Positions 49,841-62,731 of a stretch of 64,000 nucleotides of DNA are shown here, piece by piece. Numbering within the stretch: the stretch's first letter is position 1; every line of letters begins with the position of its first letter. Source of the DNA: Panagrolaimus kolymaensis (lineage: Eukaryota > Nematoda > Chromadorea > Rhabditida > Panagrolaimidae). A program made the position numbers and the translations under genes. Location of the stretch: assembly GCA_028622995.1 (NCBI GenBank), contig JAJQJQ010000049.1, positions 1,736,001 to 1,800,000 of the forward strand, in the 5' to 3' direction. The notes beneath the pieces are model-generated. The model was given only the letters and a program-made list of their open reading frames with translations, was not told where the DNA came from and did not search any database.

Positions 49841-51851
49841 TCAACAATATGTGCCACCAAAAAGTATCTTTGTAGGCTTTTCTTGTTTGATATCTTCATG
49901 ATTATCATTTTGGCTATCAGTCGATACAATATAAAAAATAAAAGGATGGTCAGCTTTGAATTTTTGGGGTTTACTACCAGGATGCAAAGCGACTGCGGTA
50001 GCTGCAGCCGCTTCAGTTCCATATTCATCAACCTATAAAGCTTGTATGTAAAATATTTTTGAATAAAATTTTATCGCTTTTTTTACCTTTATAACTGCTT
50101 TATGAACAGCTTTATAGACATAACAATTTTCATTTTGACAAGTTCGATCAACCATTTTGGATAAATCGCAGCGAAATTTATCAAACAAATCGTTGATTCC
50201 AAGTTTGGGTAAATTTTTAACCAAATCATAAGTTCCGGAAATTTCAAAAACGGGAATGGTTATTTTGAGATTTTCAGTTTTTTTACTAAAAATAAAGCTT
50301 TTGAAATAAATGTAAAACTTACAAATGAAATTTATCTTTTAAAAATTATGACGTACTTTTTTGTGCATTCCAAGAATAAAAAATAATCCATTTGATTAGA
50401 GACCGGCAAGTCGCATGCACGCTTGAGTGTTTCACACAATTTTTTTCGTCATTCCATGCTCGAAAAAGAGAAAAAAAAGGCTGCTAACTTGCATGCTTGC
50501 TGCATTTTTCCCTTTCGTTGAATAATAAAAAACTGTTCTCAAGAACGAAAAATTTTTGATTTTAGAAAATTTGAATTCGACTTTTTGAGATTTTAATTAA
50601 GTCTTCTTCCATTTATTTTTTTATATTCGGAATATTCATAGCATAAAGCTCTAGATCGAAACAAAATTTTTAAGTTATCGAAAAAAAAATTTTTGAGCTG
50701 CCGGTCTCTACATTTGATTAATTAATTTTTCGAGTCCATCCTTTTCTTTTGGCAAAATTATGAACATCCTAATTTTATTATCTCGATATGGAATTCCAAT
50801 ACATTGCCAACTTGCTCCTTCGGTGTAATTAATATCCCTGCCTACTTTAGTCATGAAATCCATTTCACGAGGAATTTTCGATAGAAAAATTCCTTTTCTT
50901 CGAAGTTGAAAAGGTTCTGCCCATTTTCCAATAAAATAAATTGCATTTACAAGAATTATTCCTGTATTCTCTTCAATATCATTTGGTTCAAAAACATTAT
51001 TAATTTTTTCTTTGGTGGCATTGTTCACGAAGTTGTTGATTATCTAAATTTATTTTAATGGTGGTCCATTAATTATTTTAAGTTTATATGTATCTACCAT
51101 TACAGCTTCATTTTTTTCATTTTTAAAATTAACTTTTTCACAATGGCCATAAAATTTTTCTTCCATTAATTTTTTGAAGCCTTCTAAAAGATGTATGCTG
51201 TCGTCGACAAAAAGTTCATTTGCCATTAAAATTTCAAAAGTTTCACCATCATCATCTTTGGTTATGGCGTTGGGTTCGGCGTTTCTTGGAATATAACATT
51301 TTTTTGCCGCTGGCGGCTCTGATTCATCTGTTGATGATTCTGGTGAGGATGAACTTGAAGAATCTGACGTAGAATTTGATGATGTTTCATCCGAAACTAT
51401 TTGTTTTTTTAAAATAGAATTTTTTAATAAATTTTCTGGTTTTTGCCCCAAGGACCCGGCATATCTTCCACGACTGCTTTGCATCTGGATTTCTAATTCG
51501 GTTTTCTCAGTTTGGGATGGTCCTGATTTAGAAATATCCATTTTATCATTTGTTAATGCAATAGCGTCTTTCATCCTTTTATGGCGTTTAATGAATTCAA
51601 AATAATAATTAATGATTTCTGTTTTATTTTTACCTAAGAATTATATCTTTTAAAAAATAAATTAACATAATGAATGGTTTACACTTTCCAATAACTTTAG
51701 CTATTTCATCAGCAGTATTTCCTTCAGCGCCGGCATAAATCATTGCCAAACTATGTAACATGGAAATTGGAGAATAAATGGAAGAATTATTCGATGGATT
51801 TTGAAGTTGCAAAAAATTTATAAAAAAATCAACTTCGTCTTTAAAACTCAT
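49841..51851 (-). CDS. Serpin, coding exon split by a hAT-like MITE
   Basis: Exons: 51851-51683, 51633-51104, 51043-50711 continued after the MITE at 50387-50356, 50285-50087, 50032-49841. Ignoring the insertion these join in phase to about 484 residues. Serpin landmarks in order are SPISMLHSLAMIYAGAEGNT, MANELFVDDS, the breach segment ILVNAIYFIGKWAEPF, PKLGINDLFD, YKAVHKAVIKVDEYGTEAAA and DHPFIFYI. The hinge GTEAAAAT is that of inhibitory serpins; the scissile bond is tentatively near the His-Pro-Gly-Ser that follows. Exon 2 has an extra ~70 residues of Ser-rich linker (DSSSSSSPESSTDE) before the helix D/strand 2A region. The MITE at 50396-50710 puts TAG directly after CAAATG, ending the protein before the reactive loop. 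The other exons show no damage, so the loss looks recent or allelic. No signal peptide is seen, so it is probably intracellular. Confidence 0.85.
50396..50710. mobile_element. hAT-like MITE inside a serpin exon
   Basis: Ends are TAGAGACCGGCA and TGCCGGTCTCTA. CATTTGAT is exactly duplicated (50388-50395 and 50711-50718). The 315-bp body has no coding capacity; it includes several TTGCATGC-type words near the left end. Removing the element plus one octamer copy restores the serpin frame with a normal GTACGT donor 32 bases on, which dates the insertion after the gene. Confidence 0.93.
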
Positions 51852-52135
51852 GGCATCAATCAATTAAAAATTTATGTAATTCTAAATAAAGAAATATCGA
51901 ACAAAATTAAATTTCAGCAAAAAGAGTGCATCATACTACAAAATTTATCCTTGCTCCTTCAATGATCTTTGACATTTTATGTACTGGTAGAAAGATCTCT
52001 ATTACATGTTTGTTCGCAATTCATCTTTGTAACTCATTTAAAATTGTCGATTCGATTATTAATGTCAAGGTTAAAATGAGAAAATATTTTTTCGTTTAAA
52101 ATTTATTCACAGTGTTAAAATGGCAGACAAAGTGG

Positions 52136-52927
52136 ATGATGATGATAAATATTTTTTATCTCTTTTGTTTTTTTGTTTCAACGTTATTTTTTATCGAAGC
52201 GAGTGCCCATTTTGTTAGATATGGAAAAAATAATGAAGTAAAAGTAAGATTTTTTACAAACTTTTACTACTTTGGTTAAATAAAGTTAACTATTTTGCCT
52301 AATCAGTTGAGGAACATTTACCGTTGTTTAAACTTTAAACACATACGCAACTAATATTTGACTGCTTCAAGATTAAACGATAATTTTTTTTAAAAATTTT
52401 CAAATTTGAAAAATTGGCAAAAAATAATTAAAACCCATTTCCGTGAATTTTAAACTTATTTGTTTATTTTTTTAAATTATTAAAACTATATTTGGCTATA
52501 AATACCATTTGTCAAAGTACTGGTAGCTCATTGAAATTGCGCATATCGAGGAAAAATTTCCCTAACCAACGTAGTTTTTGTGTATAAAATAATAATAAAA
52601 AAATTTTAGTTTCGATTATGCACTCATCATGAGGCATATAATTGTATGGTAAAGAGACGGTTTGAAGCTAGTTGTATTGCAGAATTAAATATAAAATTTG
52701 CTTATTGTGGTTATAAAAGTAAAGATTCAGAAAATAAAAATAATTCAATTGATGAATGTATTAATCAAGCGATTAAGCCTTTAACGAATACGAATGAAAC
52801 TGATTCAGAAATTTTAATTTTCCAAGTCGAAACTGGGAGTCTTGAAGAGCAAAAAAAAATTTGTAAATGTTTGAAGAATTATCAAACAGCACAATATATT
52901 CAAATTTATTTAAACATTGTAGAATAA
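52136..52927 (+). pseudogene. Secreted cysteine protein, copy 2, frameshifted and truncated
   Basis: Exon 1 (52136-52243) encodes a signal peptide (MMMINIFYLFCFFVSTLFFI) and RYGKNNEVK, matching copy 1. Exon 2 begins at 52610 (FRLCTHHEAYNC...) and follows copy 1 for about 80 residues. After LEEQKKI the frame differs: relative to copy 1 there is an expanded A run and a missing AT pair (GTTTGAAGAA against GTTTATGAAGAA), so the last ~20 residues are out of frame and stop at 52927. Similarity on the DNA level continues to about 52950 (GCAACATGTTTTCAT) and then ends; about 90 codons present in copy 1 are absent. It may still give a ~141-residue secreted protein, but loss of the C-terminal half makes decay likelier. 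Confidence 0.65.
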
Positions 52928-55900
52928 AAAAAAATTGCAACATGTTTTCATTAATTTAATTATAATTGTTTTTTTATTTTTATTAAATTTTGCTTAGTAA
53001 AATAATATTTTATTTATTTACGTTTGATTTCGTCAATCAGGACATTATAAAAGTGAAAAGAGTTTTACTCAGGTAGATGAAAAAAAAATAAGCGTAAACT
53101 TCTATAAATGCTGTTTCAAATACCTTTTTTATAAACAGAATAAAAAAAACTCGATTTAGTAGTTTCTTTTTTGTGCATAAAAGTCATACTTTCAGGTTTA
53201 AAATATTGTTGTTGAATTTTTTATACAGGAAAAAAACTTTCCACCGGAAGTTTAATCTTATTGTTATGTATTTTTTATTATTCTTTCTCCAAAAAATAAA
53301 ATCATTATTTTCGCCAGCTGCAACTGCTGGTTGGTGCACATTCATTCTCATCTTTGTGCCCTCAAATTTTTTTTATTCCATTATTTTACAATATTTTTTT
53401 TTGTTGGTTCAAATCTTAAAAAAAAGTTTTCCTTGGCCCAATTTTTTTTTGTTGATTGAAAAAGATGGCATTGCTTTTTTTTCTTAAAGGAAAAATAAAA
53501 AATTTGATTTGTTTGTTTCGCGTCGTTGGTCACTTGTATTTTTTCTTTTTTTTCATGCTTGGACGATGAAATAATACTTTTTCTTTACTTTTGCCGCGCC
53601 GATTTCTTCTCATCTAATTTCTCCATTAACTTTTTCTCAACAAAAAAACTGAAGAGAAATGAGAAGATGGCCGATGGCCTTTTAAGTGCTTGCTTTACTT
53701 CTGCTTGCCGCGAATGAAAAGTAGAAAGATGAGGACGACGACACTCATGTGGTCAAAAACGATAAAATGTGAGATGAGCGGCATAGGCATGCATGGACAA
53801 TAAATACCATTAAAAAATAAATAAATTAAATGGTTGTTACTTATTTGCATATTTGGTCCTTTTTTTTATGACAATACAATAATATTGAAATCGCTCAAGT
53901 AGTACACGCAGAAATAATATTAAAAACAAAAAACCTTCTCTTTTTTGTGAAGAGTTTTTTAAGGTCGTTGCAAACAAAAACTTAAAACAATTGAAAGAAA
54001 ATGAAGAATTTATTTTGCTTGAAAAAAAGAAGGATAAATGTTGCATTTGGAGAAAATTAAATTTGGAAAGTTTTTAACATCTGAGAGTTAAAAGATGATT
54101 GTGAAAAAAAAATCGGTTTTATTCTTAAATGTAACAAATCTCGATTTTCTGCAAATTTTTGGCGAAAGTTCGTCTAAAATTTAGGGTTTCATAAAACTTT
54201 GAAAAGAAGTTCAACGAATCTTTTTTATTTTAAAATTTGCATTTTTAGAATTTCCATTTTAGAGGATGCAAGCAAAACAATTAAATTTCGAAAGAAAATA
54301 AAAATTATAGAATTTTGACTTGACGGTATTTTAGTTTCTTAAAAAATCTTTTCTCTCCTCAACAATTTTTCTTTTATTTACTTCTCAGCTTTTTTGAACC
54401 GAACTTAAAAGTTTTTCGTTTTCTTCTTTCCATTTTGACAATAGTTCGTTCAGATCGACAAAAAAAGGTGTTAAATTTCACCACCTTCAAACTTGTAAGG
54501 AGACAGAAAAAAAATAATTAAACCTAAATGCAAATATTTTGGTTTGTTGGGTTGTCGAAAACAAAAAGGTTCAACTCCCATTTTTCATTTTTAAATAGTG
54601 AGTTTTGGTCTTTATTTTTTTCTTTGTTCATAAAAATCTTTTTTTTTGTTAAGTTAAAGCTTTTTACAACTTCTTAAAAGACTACTAAATTTTGAAATTG
54701 TAACAGTTATTTTTTGGATTAAATTTTACAACTAGAACTCGTCCTTTGTAAGCGTAGTTTTACAATGTCGGAAAAAAAATTATTATTTTCACAAAAAAAT
54801 CTTTGAAGCTTTTTCACATTTTTCTTCTTAGCTACAAAAATAAACTAAAGCCAAAAAAAGTTTTAAAGAAAATTCAGGATTGTTTTTTCTTAATCCAAGG
54901 ATATTTATTTATTCCACGCTATTCCCTAACTTTTTGCTGGGTTTTTGAGTTTTGTTTTTCAACTTTGCATAATTTTTTTACCCTCAAAAAAGTTTCTTTT
55001 AAAACTCGAAGAAAAAGAGTTAAAGAGTAAATGGATGGTTGCTATTTGCTTAACCTTAAAAATTATAAGATTATTTAAAAACATTGTAAAAATTTAAATA
55101 TAAAATATATAAATTATGTTTTCATTATTTGTACAACCTTGAGCTGTTTCATTAATGGTTTTGTTGTTGTTATTGCTTCAAGGTGCATGCATATCTTCAA
55201 GTTGTATTCCATCCATATCCAATATTTTTCCAGATCTCTAAACATTTTTTGTATGTGGAATATTTGTTTAAACTTTTAAAACTCTTTGCATCCAAATTTA
55301 TATTTTGGCCTCTTTAATTCATTTGTTTCTATGAACATTTTTGACCTTGTCCTCAAGAACGATGGATGATACCCACTTGAAGCTAACGAGCAACAAAAAA
55401 AATGAGGCCATAAAAGTTTATCTTGCCTCCTCCACTCTTAATTTATTCAACAACAAAAAGTAATAAATGTATCATTTTTTATTTATTTATTGGATCTTGT
55501 CGGAAGCGTCCGATGAGGTGAGATATTTATTGCAACAAGTATGTATGTATCCAATCCAATCCATCTATCCATCCACCTACTTCGTTTCAAGAGTATTTTT
55601 TATGTTATTGTTTTTCGAGATAGATTCCTCACTTTCTTTCTGTGTTTTGAATGGAGTTTTGGTTCGTGTCCTTCAAAAAGATTGAGGAGGATGCTCTTTT
55701 CTTTTGCAAAAATGTGAAGATGAGTATATTTTACAATTAAACGAAAAGAAAAAAAGAAACGGAAGCAGGTTAAGCAAACATTTATTTATTATTTTTTGTT
55801 TTTGTTTTCGTGATTTCCAATTTTTCTTAAAAACTTTATTACTTTATTAAAAAATGGTGTCGTCCTCTTAAATTGAAAAAAAGCAAACGATAATATCGTT

Positions 55901-58900
55901 GGCTACTATTGTCCTTGAAAGTAGCCATATGAGATGAGGCGGCGCACAACAGGAAGTTGTTGGAAGCGGGAAGAAGAAACCAGCAGCAAACCAAATTAAA
56001 ACTTTTTTCTTGACGAATGATGAATACTTTGGTTTACATAAGATTATTTGCAACAATAACAACAAACAAAAAATCCAATCCTCTCAAGACAAGATGGATG
56101 AATGAATTACAAGAAAAGCCACGATCATCATCCTCCCCGGATGGATAGATAGATGGATGAAAAGGTGGTGGGCGGCACCAAGGCCAAGACACAAAAATAA
56201 ATACAAAAAAAAACTTTTTTTTATTCTGGGATTTTTTTAAACATTCCTTTAAAAATAATTGAAAAAATCATCAAGGCCAAGAAAATGGTTTGGTTGAGGC
56301 TGGGCTTGATTGCCTATTTTTTTTTCGTTTGCTGTCTTTGGTTTGACCAATAAGGCGTATTTAAATTGAACAACAAAAAAGGATTATTTCTTCATTTTTT
56401 CTTAGTCGTCTATCGGTGGTTGCCTTTAATCGGGTCAAACCATCATAATTTTATGTGAGTTTTAAAAAAAAGGAATTTGAAAATGATGCCTTTATTTTCT
56501 TTCTTCTTTTTTTCTTCTTTAATTGCCAGACAGATATTTTTTTGAATAAGGAGAAGGAAAAAAATAAATTTATGGAGCTCATAAAAACTTTTTTTGTAGC
56601 AAAAAAAATGATGGTAGCGTTTTCCAAACTTTTTTTGAGATTTTTAAAATAATTTTAAAGTCCGGAAAAAGGTTGATTTTAGGCCCGTCTTGAAAATAAA
56701 TACTTTAAAAGTCTGAAGCGAAAATGTGTAATAGTTTTTTAGTAAAAAAACAAACTCAAGCAAAACTTTTCTATTTTTAACCAACATTTTACATTCTGTT
56801 TGGGTTTTACGAAAAAATTTCCAAAAAATTATAAACTTTAAAAACGTAGAAAAATTGTCGTCCTTTTTATCCCATTTTTAGACTTCAACCTTGGTCAATC
56901 AATTCCGCTAAAATTAGCTAAGTTTTAAATTGAAGAAAAATAAATAAGAAAAAAAGAACACCTATATTTTTTTGTCAACTTTTTTCTTCCAAATCACACA
57001 ACTTTTTTTCTTTCTCTCTCCGCAAAGGATCATATTTTTGTAAATACATGTTATTTGTTATTTTTTTACCGGAAATTGTACAAAAAAGTTTCAAGAAAAA
57101 AGAAAGAAAGAAAAAGTTGTAATTATAAAAATTTGTCTATTTTTTTCTTCTAAAAAAGTTATTTTTAAGTCAATCTTCCGATTTACATGAAGAAAAAAAA
57201 ATGCCTCTCTCTTTCCTCCATTTTTTTTGTACCCTCCGCATTTTGTTGTTTTTTTTTTCAACGAAAAAGAAACACCACCGTCTTTTTTTTTGTTTTGTTT
57301 TGTATTTCCTGAAACAATCTTCAATTAGTAGCTTTTTTCTTTTCAATTTTTTTTTGACTTTTTGTCGTTAGAAAAAAAACCGATTAATCGGATCATGAAA
57401 GCAGAAGAAAATTGGCAACTAGAATGAAGAGAAGAAGAAAAAAATACTTCATCATTGTGTGAAAAAAAAAATATTTTTCTTTTGTTTCATGAAAAGAATA
57501 GGAAGGTGGTGATCGGTGAATGAATTGAAACAATATTTTTTTTCGTGAGGATGAGGTGTTATTTTAATGCTTTTTTTCTGGGCAAGGGTAAAAGTAAAAA
57601 ATTAAAATCGGGGTTTATTCAATTTTGTAAAATAATCAGAAAACGGATCTGATTTCAGAAGTAGTTTTGTGGCAAGAGTCAAAAAATGATCTTGAAATAT
57701 AATAAAAAAAGGTTTCATGGCAAAATTTTAAATGTGGCACGCTTATAAAAAAACTTTAAAAATTTTTTAAAGTTGGACTAAAATTTTTCTTGAAAACAAC
57801 GGAACTTTTTCATCTTTTTTAAATTTAATTTTTTCGTTCTCCATAATGCTGCACAACCATTTTGTCTTTCATTTTTTGTTTAACTAAAACACCAAAATGC
57901 CATTCATCCTTAAACCAAATTTGTCATGATCCTCATCATTTTTTAAGTAAGCATCTGTTGTTATAGGATTTTGAACGCGTGCCATTTACCGCTTGAAAAA
58001 AAAAAGAAAAAAGAAAAGAAGTGCAACAAATGAGTTTTGTACTCCGCGCGCAAAAAGAGGGATCATCGTTTCATTTCAACCACCTGTCGGCTTTTTTTTC
58101 TCTTTCTCTCTTTCCGGTTTAAAAATTTATTTTTTTAGGGTTTCATTATTTTTTCTTTGTTAAAAATGTCAAAATAAAAAGGGAAAAGGTGTTTTTGTTT
58201 TTTTCGATAGGCTTATTATTACCTCTTTTTTTTCTTTCTCTTCTGGCAACAGCTTTTTTGAAAATCAAATAAAACAACACGAAGAAGAAAAAAATTAACA
58301 AAATTTTTGACCTTCATTGAAATTTTTTTTTGTTGTTGAAAAAAAAGAGGCCTCATTTTCCTTGTCCTTTTTTTGATGCGGCTCGCTTTCGTCTTCCTCC
58401 TTCATTTCTCAATCCATCCCGATCGCTGTCATCATCATAGATAAATGTCTTTACCTCTTCTTTTTTCTTTTTTTTTCTGGCAAATTGCCTTTATTCCATA
58501 TTTTTTTTTCATCGCCTTCCCTCACCTTCGAAAATTAAATATGTTCGTCGTCTATATTTGGACCACCACGACCACAACAAAAAAAAAAGACGGTTGACGT
58601 CGAACTTGCTTTTGTTATTAATTTTTTTATTTTATTTGGGTATTGAAAGGCTTCCGGAAAGGTACTGAGACAGAAAGACAGAGGAGAGACTCTATTGACT
58701 CACTCTCGGAAGTTCATCACACCTTTCAACCTTACATTTTTTTTTTTTGCACTTCCTTCTTCGAACTTTTTTTTTGTGATCGCTTTGGCCGTCGCCGCCG
58801 CCACACTGACTTTCTTATTTTCTCATTCGTTGTTCGATCGTGAAAAAAATAATTTATTCATTGTCATACATATTTTGTGAATGGTATTGAGTTGAGCTTG

Positions 58901-59081
58901 TTGTTGTTATTTTATTTATTTCTCTAAAACTCAAAATGATCAGAAAAATTTTATTTATTAAAAAACTTAATTTTTAATGAGTAATAATAATATATTATTT
59001 TTTTGAAGGGTTTCAAATATATCTTTCATTTGTGTATTATTATTAACAACAAAAGAAAAAATTAAAAAAAGTAACGTAATA
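52928..59081. other. Intergenic, no supported gene
   Basis: About 6 kb of poly-A/poly-T DNA. Open frames lack splice partners and have skewed Phe/Lys composition. A few less-biased islands (near 53680-53800, 55890-56180 and 58370-58460) may be regulatory. No RNA gene was recognised. Confidence 0.55.
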
Positions 59082-62000
59082 ATGCCGTCCAACTTCCGGG
59101 TATTTTATGGTTTATTGATTTTTATATTTCTTTCACAGGTTAATTTTTTTTTATTTAGCTTAAAAAAATATTCTTCGATCGCATTAAAAGAAGCAAAACA
59201 TTTTCGCATATTTTTGCTTTGCACCTCGAACAGAATTTTTTTAAATATAAAATAATTTCTTTCAGGATTTTTCCTTCGCCACAATTCAACGAAGCTTTGA
59301 AATAGATAATGGATTAATTGGAGTTCCCGATATTCAATGCAATACAGATACAATTGAAATGAGATTTAAAACGAAGAAAAAGTTTGCGGGAAAAATCTAT
59401 GTTCAAGGACATTATAATAATCCCGAATGTAAAGTTGATTATGGACAAGCATCAAAAATTGGCAAACCTGTGGGTGGAATTAAATTAAGCCATGGCGCTT
59501 GTGATATGGATCGGCAAAGAATGGTACGTGTGCTTTTTTTTCTCTAGCTTTAAACAATGGTTTCAAAATTATGTAAATTTTAGATTCAACCCGAAGGAAT
59601 GCAATTTTCTACTGTTATTGTTATTAGTTTTCATCCAGTAAGATTTTTAATAAAAATTTTAAGAAAAAATGTTTTGTTTTTTTAGTTATTTGTAACCAAA
59701 GTTGATCGAGCCTTTCATATTAATTGCCTTTATCGAGAAGCCATACAAACAGTTAATCAAGAAATTGAAGTCAGGTAAGCTTCTATTTTTTTAAATTTAA
59801 AATCAAAAAACTTGGAAATTAGAGTAATTTCAAAAAGTTAACAACATTTTTAAATTATTAATGGCGCATTTTTCTTTAAACCCAAAATGTGTTTTTTAAA
59901 TTAATATTTTTTGATAAAATTGTTGAAAATTAAAAGACATTTAATAAAAACATAATTTTTAGAGTAAATTCCTAAATTTTTATTTTGAGATTTGTAGTAA
60001 AACTTCTAAATGTTGCTTTTTTTTCTTAAAAGCTTTCAAAAAAATTTGCTTAAAAAATTGTCGCTGACCAATCAAAAAAGAACCAAAAGGCTTTCACTGA
60101 CCATCATTAAAAAAAAGAATGGCAAAAAGATTGCTGCGTCTCTGTGTTTCCTTGGTTTTTTTTTCTTCTTCGAAGCTTTTTCTCGCATATATTTTTTTTT
60201 CTGTCGTCGCACAACAACCACCTACAATCAATAAAGAGAGGAAAATTTTTTGCTTGCTTGCTTTTTTTCTTTTTTTCTCAAACAAATTATTATTATTATT
60301 TTTTTAATACATATCTGTATTTTATTTTCTATGACCTTTCTTTCAAAAATTAATGTTTATTTCTTGTTGGTTATTATTAACGGTTATTTTTTGGTTGGGA
60401 TGGTAAGATTCTCATTCTTTTTTCTTCTTAGTTTTTTTAAAGAAACCAACACAAAAAAACAGCAATAAACATGTCTTTTTTCAAGTTTTTTATGGAAAGT
60501 AAAAAAAGCAGAAAATTGTTTTTTTTTCTTTGTGAAATTTTCTTTTTTCCCGTGTTTCAATTACAAATTTACAATAATGACCTTCAAAATAAACATATTG
60601 TGATTTTTTTGATTTTTTGATGGGAAACAAAATTTTTTGAATGATGATGACATAACAAAAAAATTTGTAAATGTAATTTTTTTTGGAAGTATAAAAAAAG
60701 TTAAAAGTAAAAATGCAACATTTCCATACGAAAAAAAGAGTAATTTTTCAATCAAAAACTTAAAATTATTTAGAGATTTAATAATTGCTAGCTTTTTGAT
60801 GATTTTTTAGAATTAAACATAGAGAATCTAAAATGCGTGTTCTGCTCTTTTAATTCTCGTCAAAAAAAGTTCCATCAAGTCTGCAAGCGGAAATTTTGAT
60901 TTTTTCTTTCTAATTTCTTTAAAATCTTTATTTCATGGCATTAGCCATTTATAAAATTAAATTAGGTCATTGCCAATAATAATTTTAAAAGTTTGAACAT
61001 AATTTTCCTTGAACTTATCTATCCTATATTTGTTACTCCACTTACTTACTTACATACTTTATATTTAGTGTTACAACAAGAGCATATAGGGAAAAAGTAG
61101 TGGTAAGTTTAAGTAAGTAATGACCTCCAAAACAAAAATATGTTGTCCAAGGCTAAAAACTTAAGTATTTTTATACGTTAAGTGGACATTGAGCTAAAAA
61201 TATGTATGTTGTCTTTACATGGAAAAGTAATGTGTTTTTTTCGTAAAAAAAAAATAGGTCAGGTAGTCTTTAAGAAGTTAATGCCTTGTTTTTTCTTTTC
61301 TTTTTGTTGTTGAAAACTTATTTATGTTTTTTTGGGGTACAAAAGCATTAAAAAAAAGTAATCTAGAAATAACACCAAAACACGAATAATGGAATGTAGG
61401 GTAGAAAAAAAAAGTGGGCTTAAAACCTAAAAATAGCTGAAAACAAAAAATAATTAGTCTTCTTAATACCCCGAAATTAGACCAGAAAAAATTAAAAATT
61501 TTTAAATCACTAAATTAATTTTTTAGTGCCCTTCCAACTGAACAAGTTCAAAATGATATGCCTATGCCAATTTGTACTTACACTATTCGAAAAGATGAAA
61601 TTGATGGACCAGTATTAAAATATGCTCGAGTTGGAGATCAAGTGGTTCATCGATGGGAATGTGATTCAGATATGTATGGCCTCCTAGTTCATAGCTGCTT
61701 TGTCGAAGATGGACAGGGAGATAAACATATGGTAATAGATAAAAATGGATGCCACACCGATCGAATGATATTGGGTGATCCTACATACGCCGAAGCTTTA
61801 AATCTTGCATATCGTGAATCATATGTATTTAAATTTGCTGATAAAATTGGAGTTAGATTTCAATGTGAAATAAGGTTATGTGTTAAAGAAAGTGGCGGAT
61901 GTAATGGTATAACTCCACCTAATTGTGATAATAATGGCGGAGGTGGCGGGATTTCTTCTTCGGAATGGAATAATATGAATTCCACAAAAAAATCTATTCA

Positions 62001-62731
62001 AAATATTGTAAGTTTAAAGCAAAAAAAATTCAACGATGAGTGACTTTCTTTTTTTTGAAGAAGCCCACAATTTTTTAAATTATTTAAAAAATATGTAATT
62101 TTTTGAAAAAATATTTCTTTGAACAGAAAAATGCTTGTTTTATAATGTTTTCTTATTTTCGAAATTTTAAAAAATGCATCAAAAAATAGGAGGAAATTCT
62201 AAAAAGGACTAATTTTTTGAATTTTTTTATTAAAAAAATATTTTTGTTTCAGAAAAGATTATCCAAACGTTCCACAAATTCTTCCTCAGCTTCTCAACCC
62301 ACGATAGATGCAGATTTAATTTCTCAATTTCTTTATGTTATTGATGATGATAGCGAAGCATCTTCATCACCTTCTTCAGCCAGAAATGAACCCTTTTCCT
62401 CTTCAGCAACTGCCGCTGATCCAACAATTCTTTCCATTCAACGAATTTGTCTTTCAAATGCATTCTTTATTTTCTTTATCGTTATTTTCTTAAGCCTTTT
62501 CATTTTAACTGTGGCTATGGGAATTTTCTTTGTTCGAAAACAATATCGGTAAGAGTATTTTTATATTATTTTATTAGAAGTCTCTGCACGAAAAACACAG
62601 ATTTTCGATATTTTTTGTGTTAAAACAAAAAATTAAAGATATTTGAAAAAACCATTTTTTTTTTCAGGACCAAATCAGTTACTGTTGATTCAACACCGCG
62701 AATTCAACCATTTTCTATGGTTTTCAACTAA
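59082..62731 (+). CDS. Cuticlin-like zona pellucida domain protein
   Basis: Seven exons (59082-59138, 59266-59523, 59584-59637, 59686-59774, 61527-62007, 62253-62548, 62668-62731) give about 432 residues. A signal peptide occupies residues 1-19. The ZP domain spans ~24-265 with the nematode cuticlin signatures NGLIGVPDIQCNTDTI, NNPECKVDYG, VVISFHP-like VIVISFHP, FVTKVDRAFHINCLY, MPMPICTYTI, WECDSDMYGLLVHSC, DKNGC and VRFQCEIRLC. A dibasic KRLSKR near residue 314-319 could be the proprotein-convertase cleavage site that releases the ectodomain. A transmembrane helix follows at ~383-407 and a short tail ends PFSMVFN. Cuticlins polymerise in cuticle layers such as alae or dauer cuticle. Intron 4 (59775-61526) is 1.75 kb, far longer than the others. 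Which of the CUT/CUTL proteins it matches cannot be decided. Confidence 0.92.

Noticed and set aside
60010..60468. Several overlapping small frames in the long cuticlin intron
   Set aside because: They arise from poly-T/poly-A, overlap in three frames, and none is needed for the cuticlin, whose exons 4 and 5 join in phase without them.
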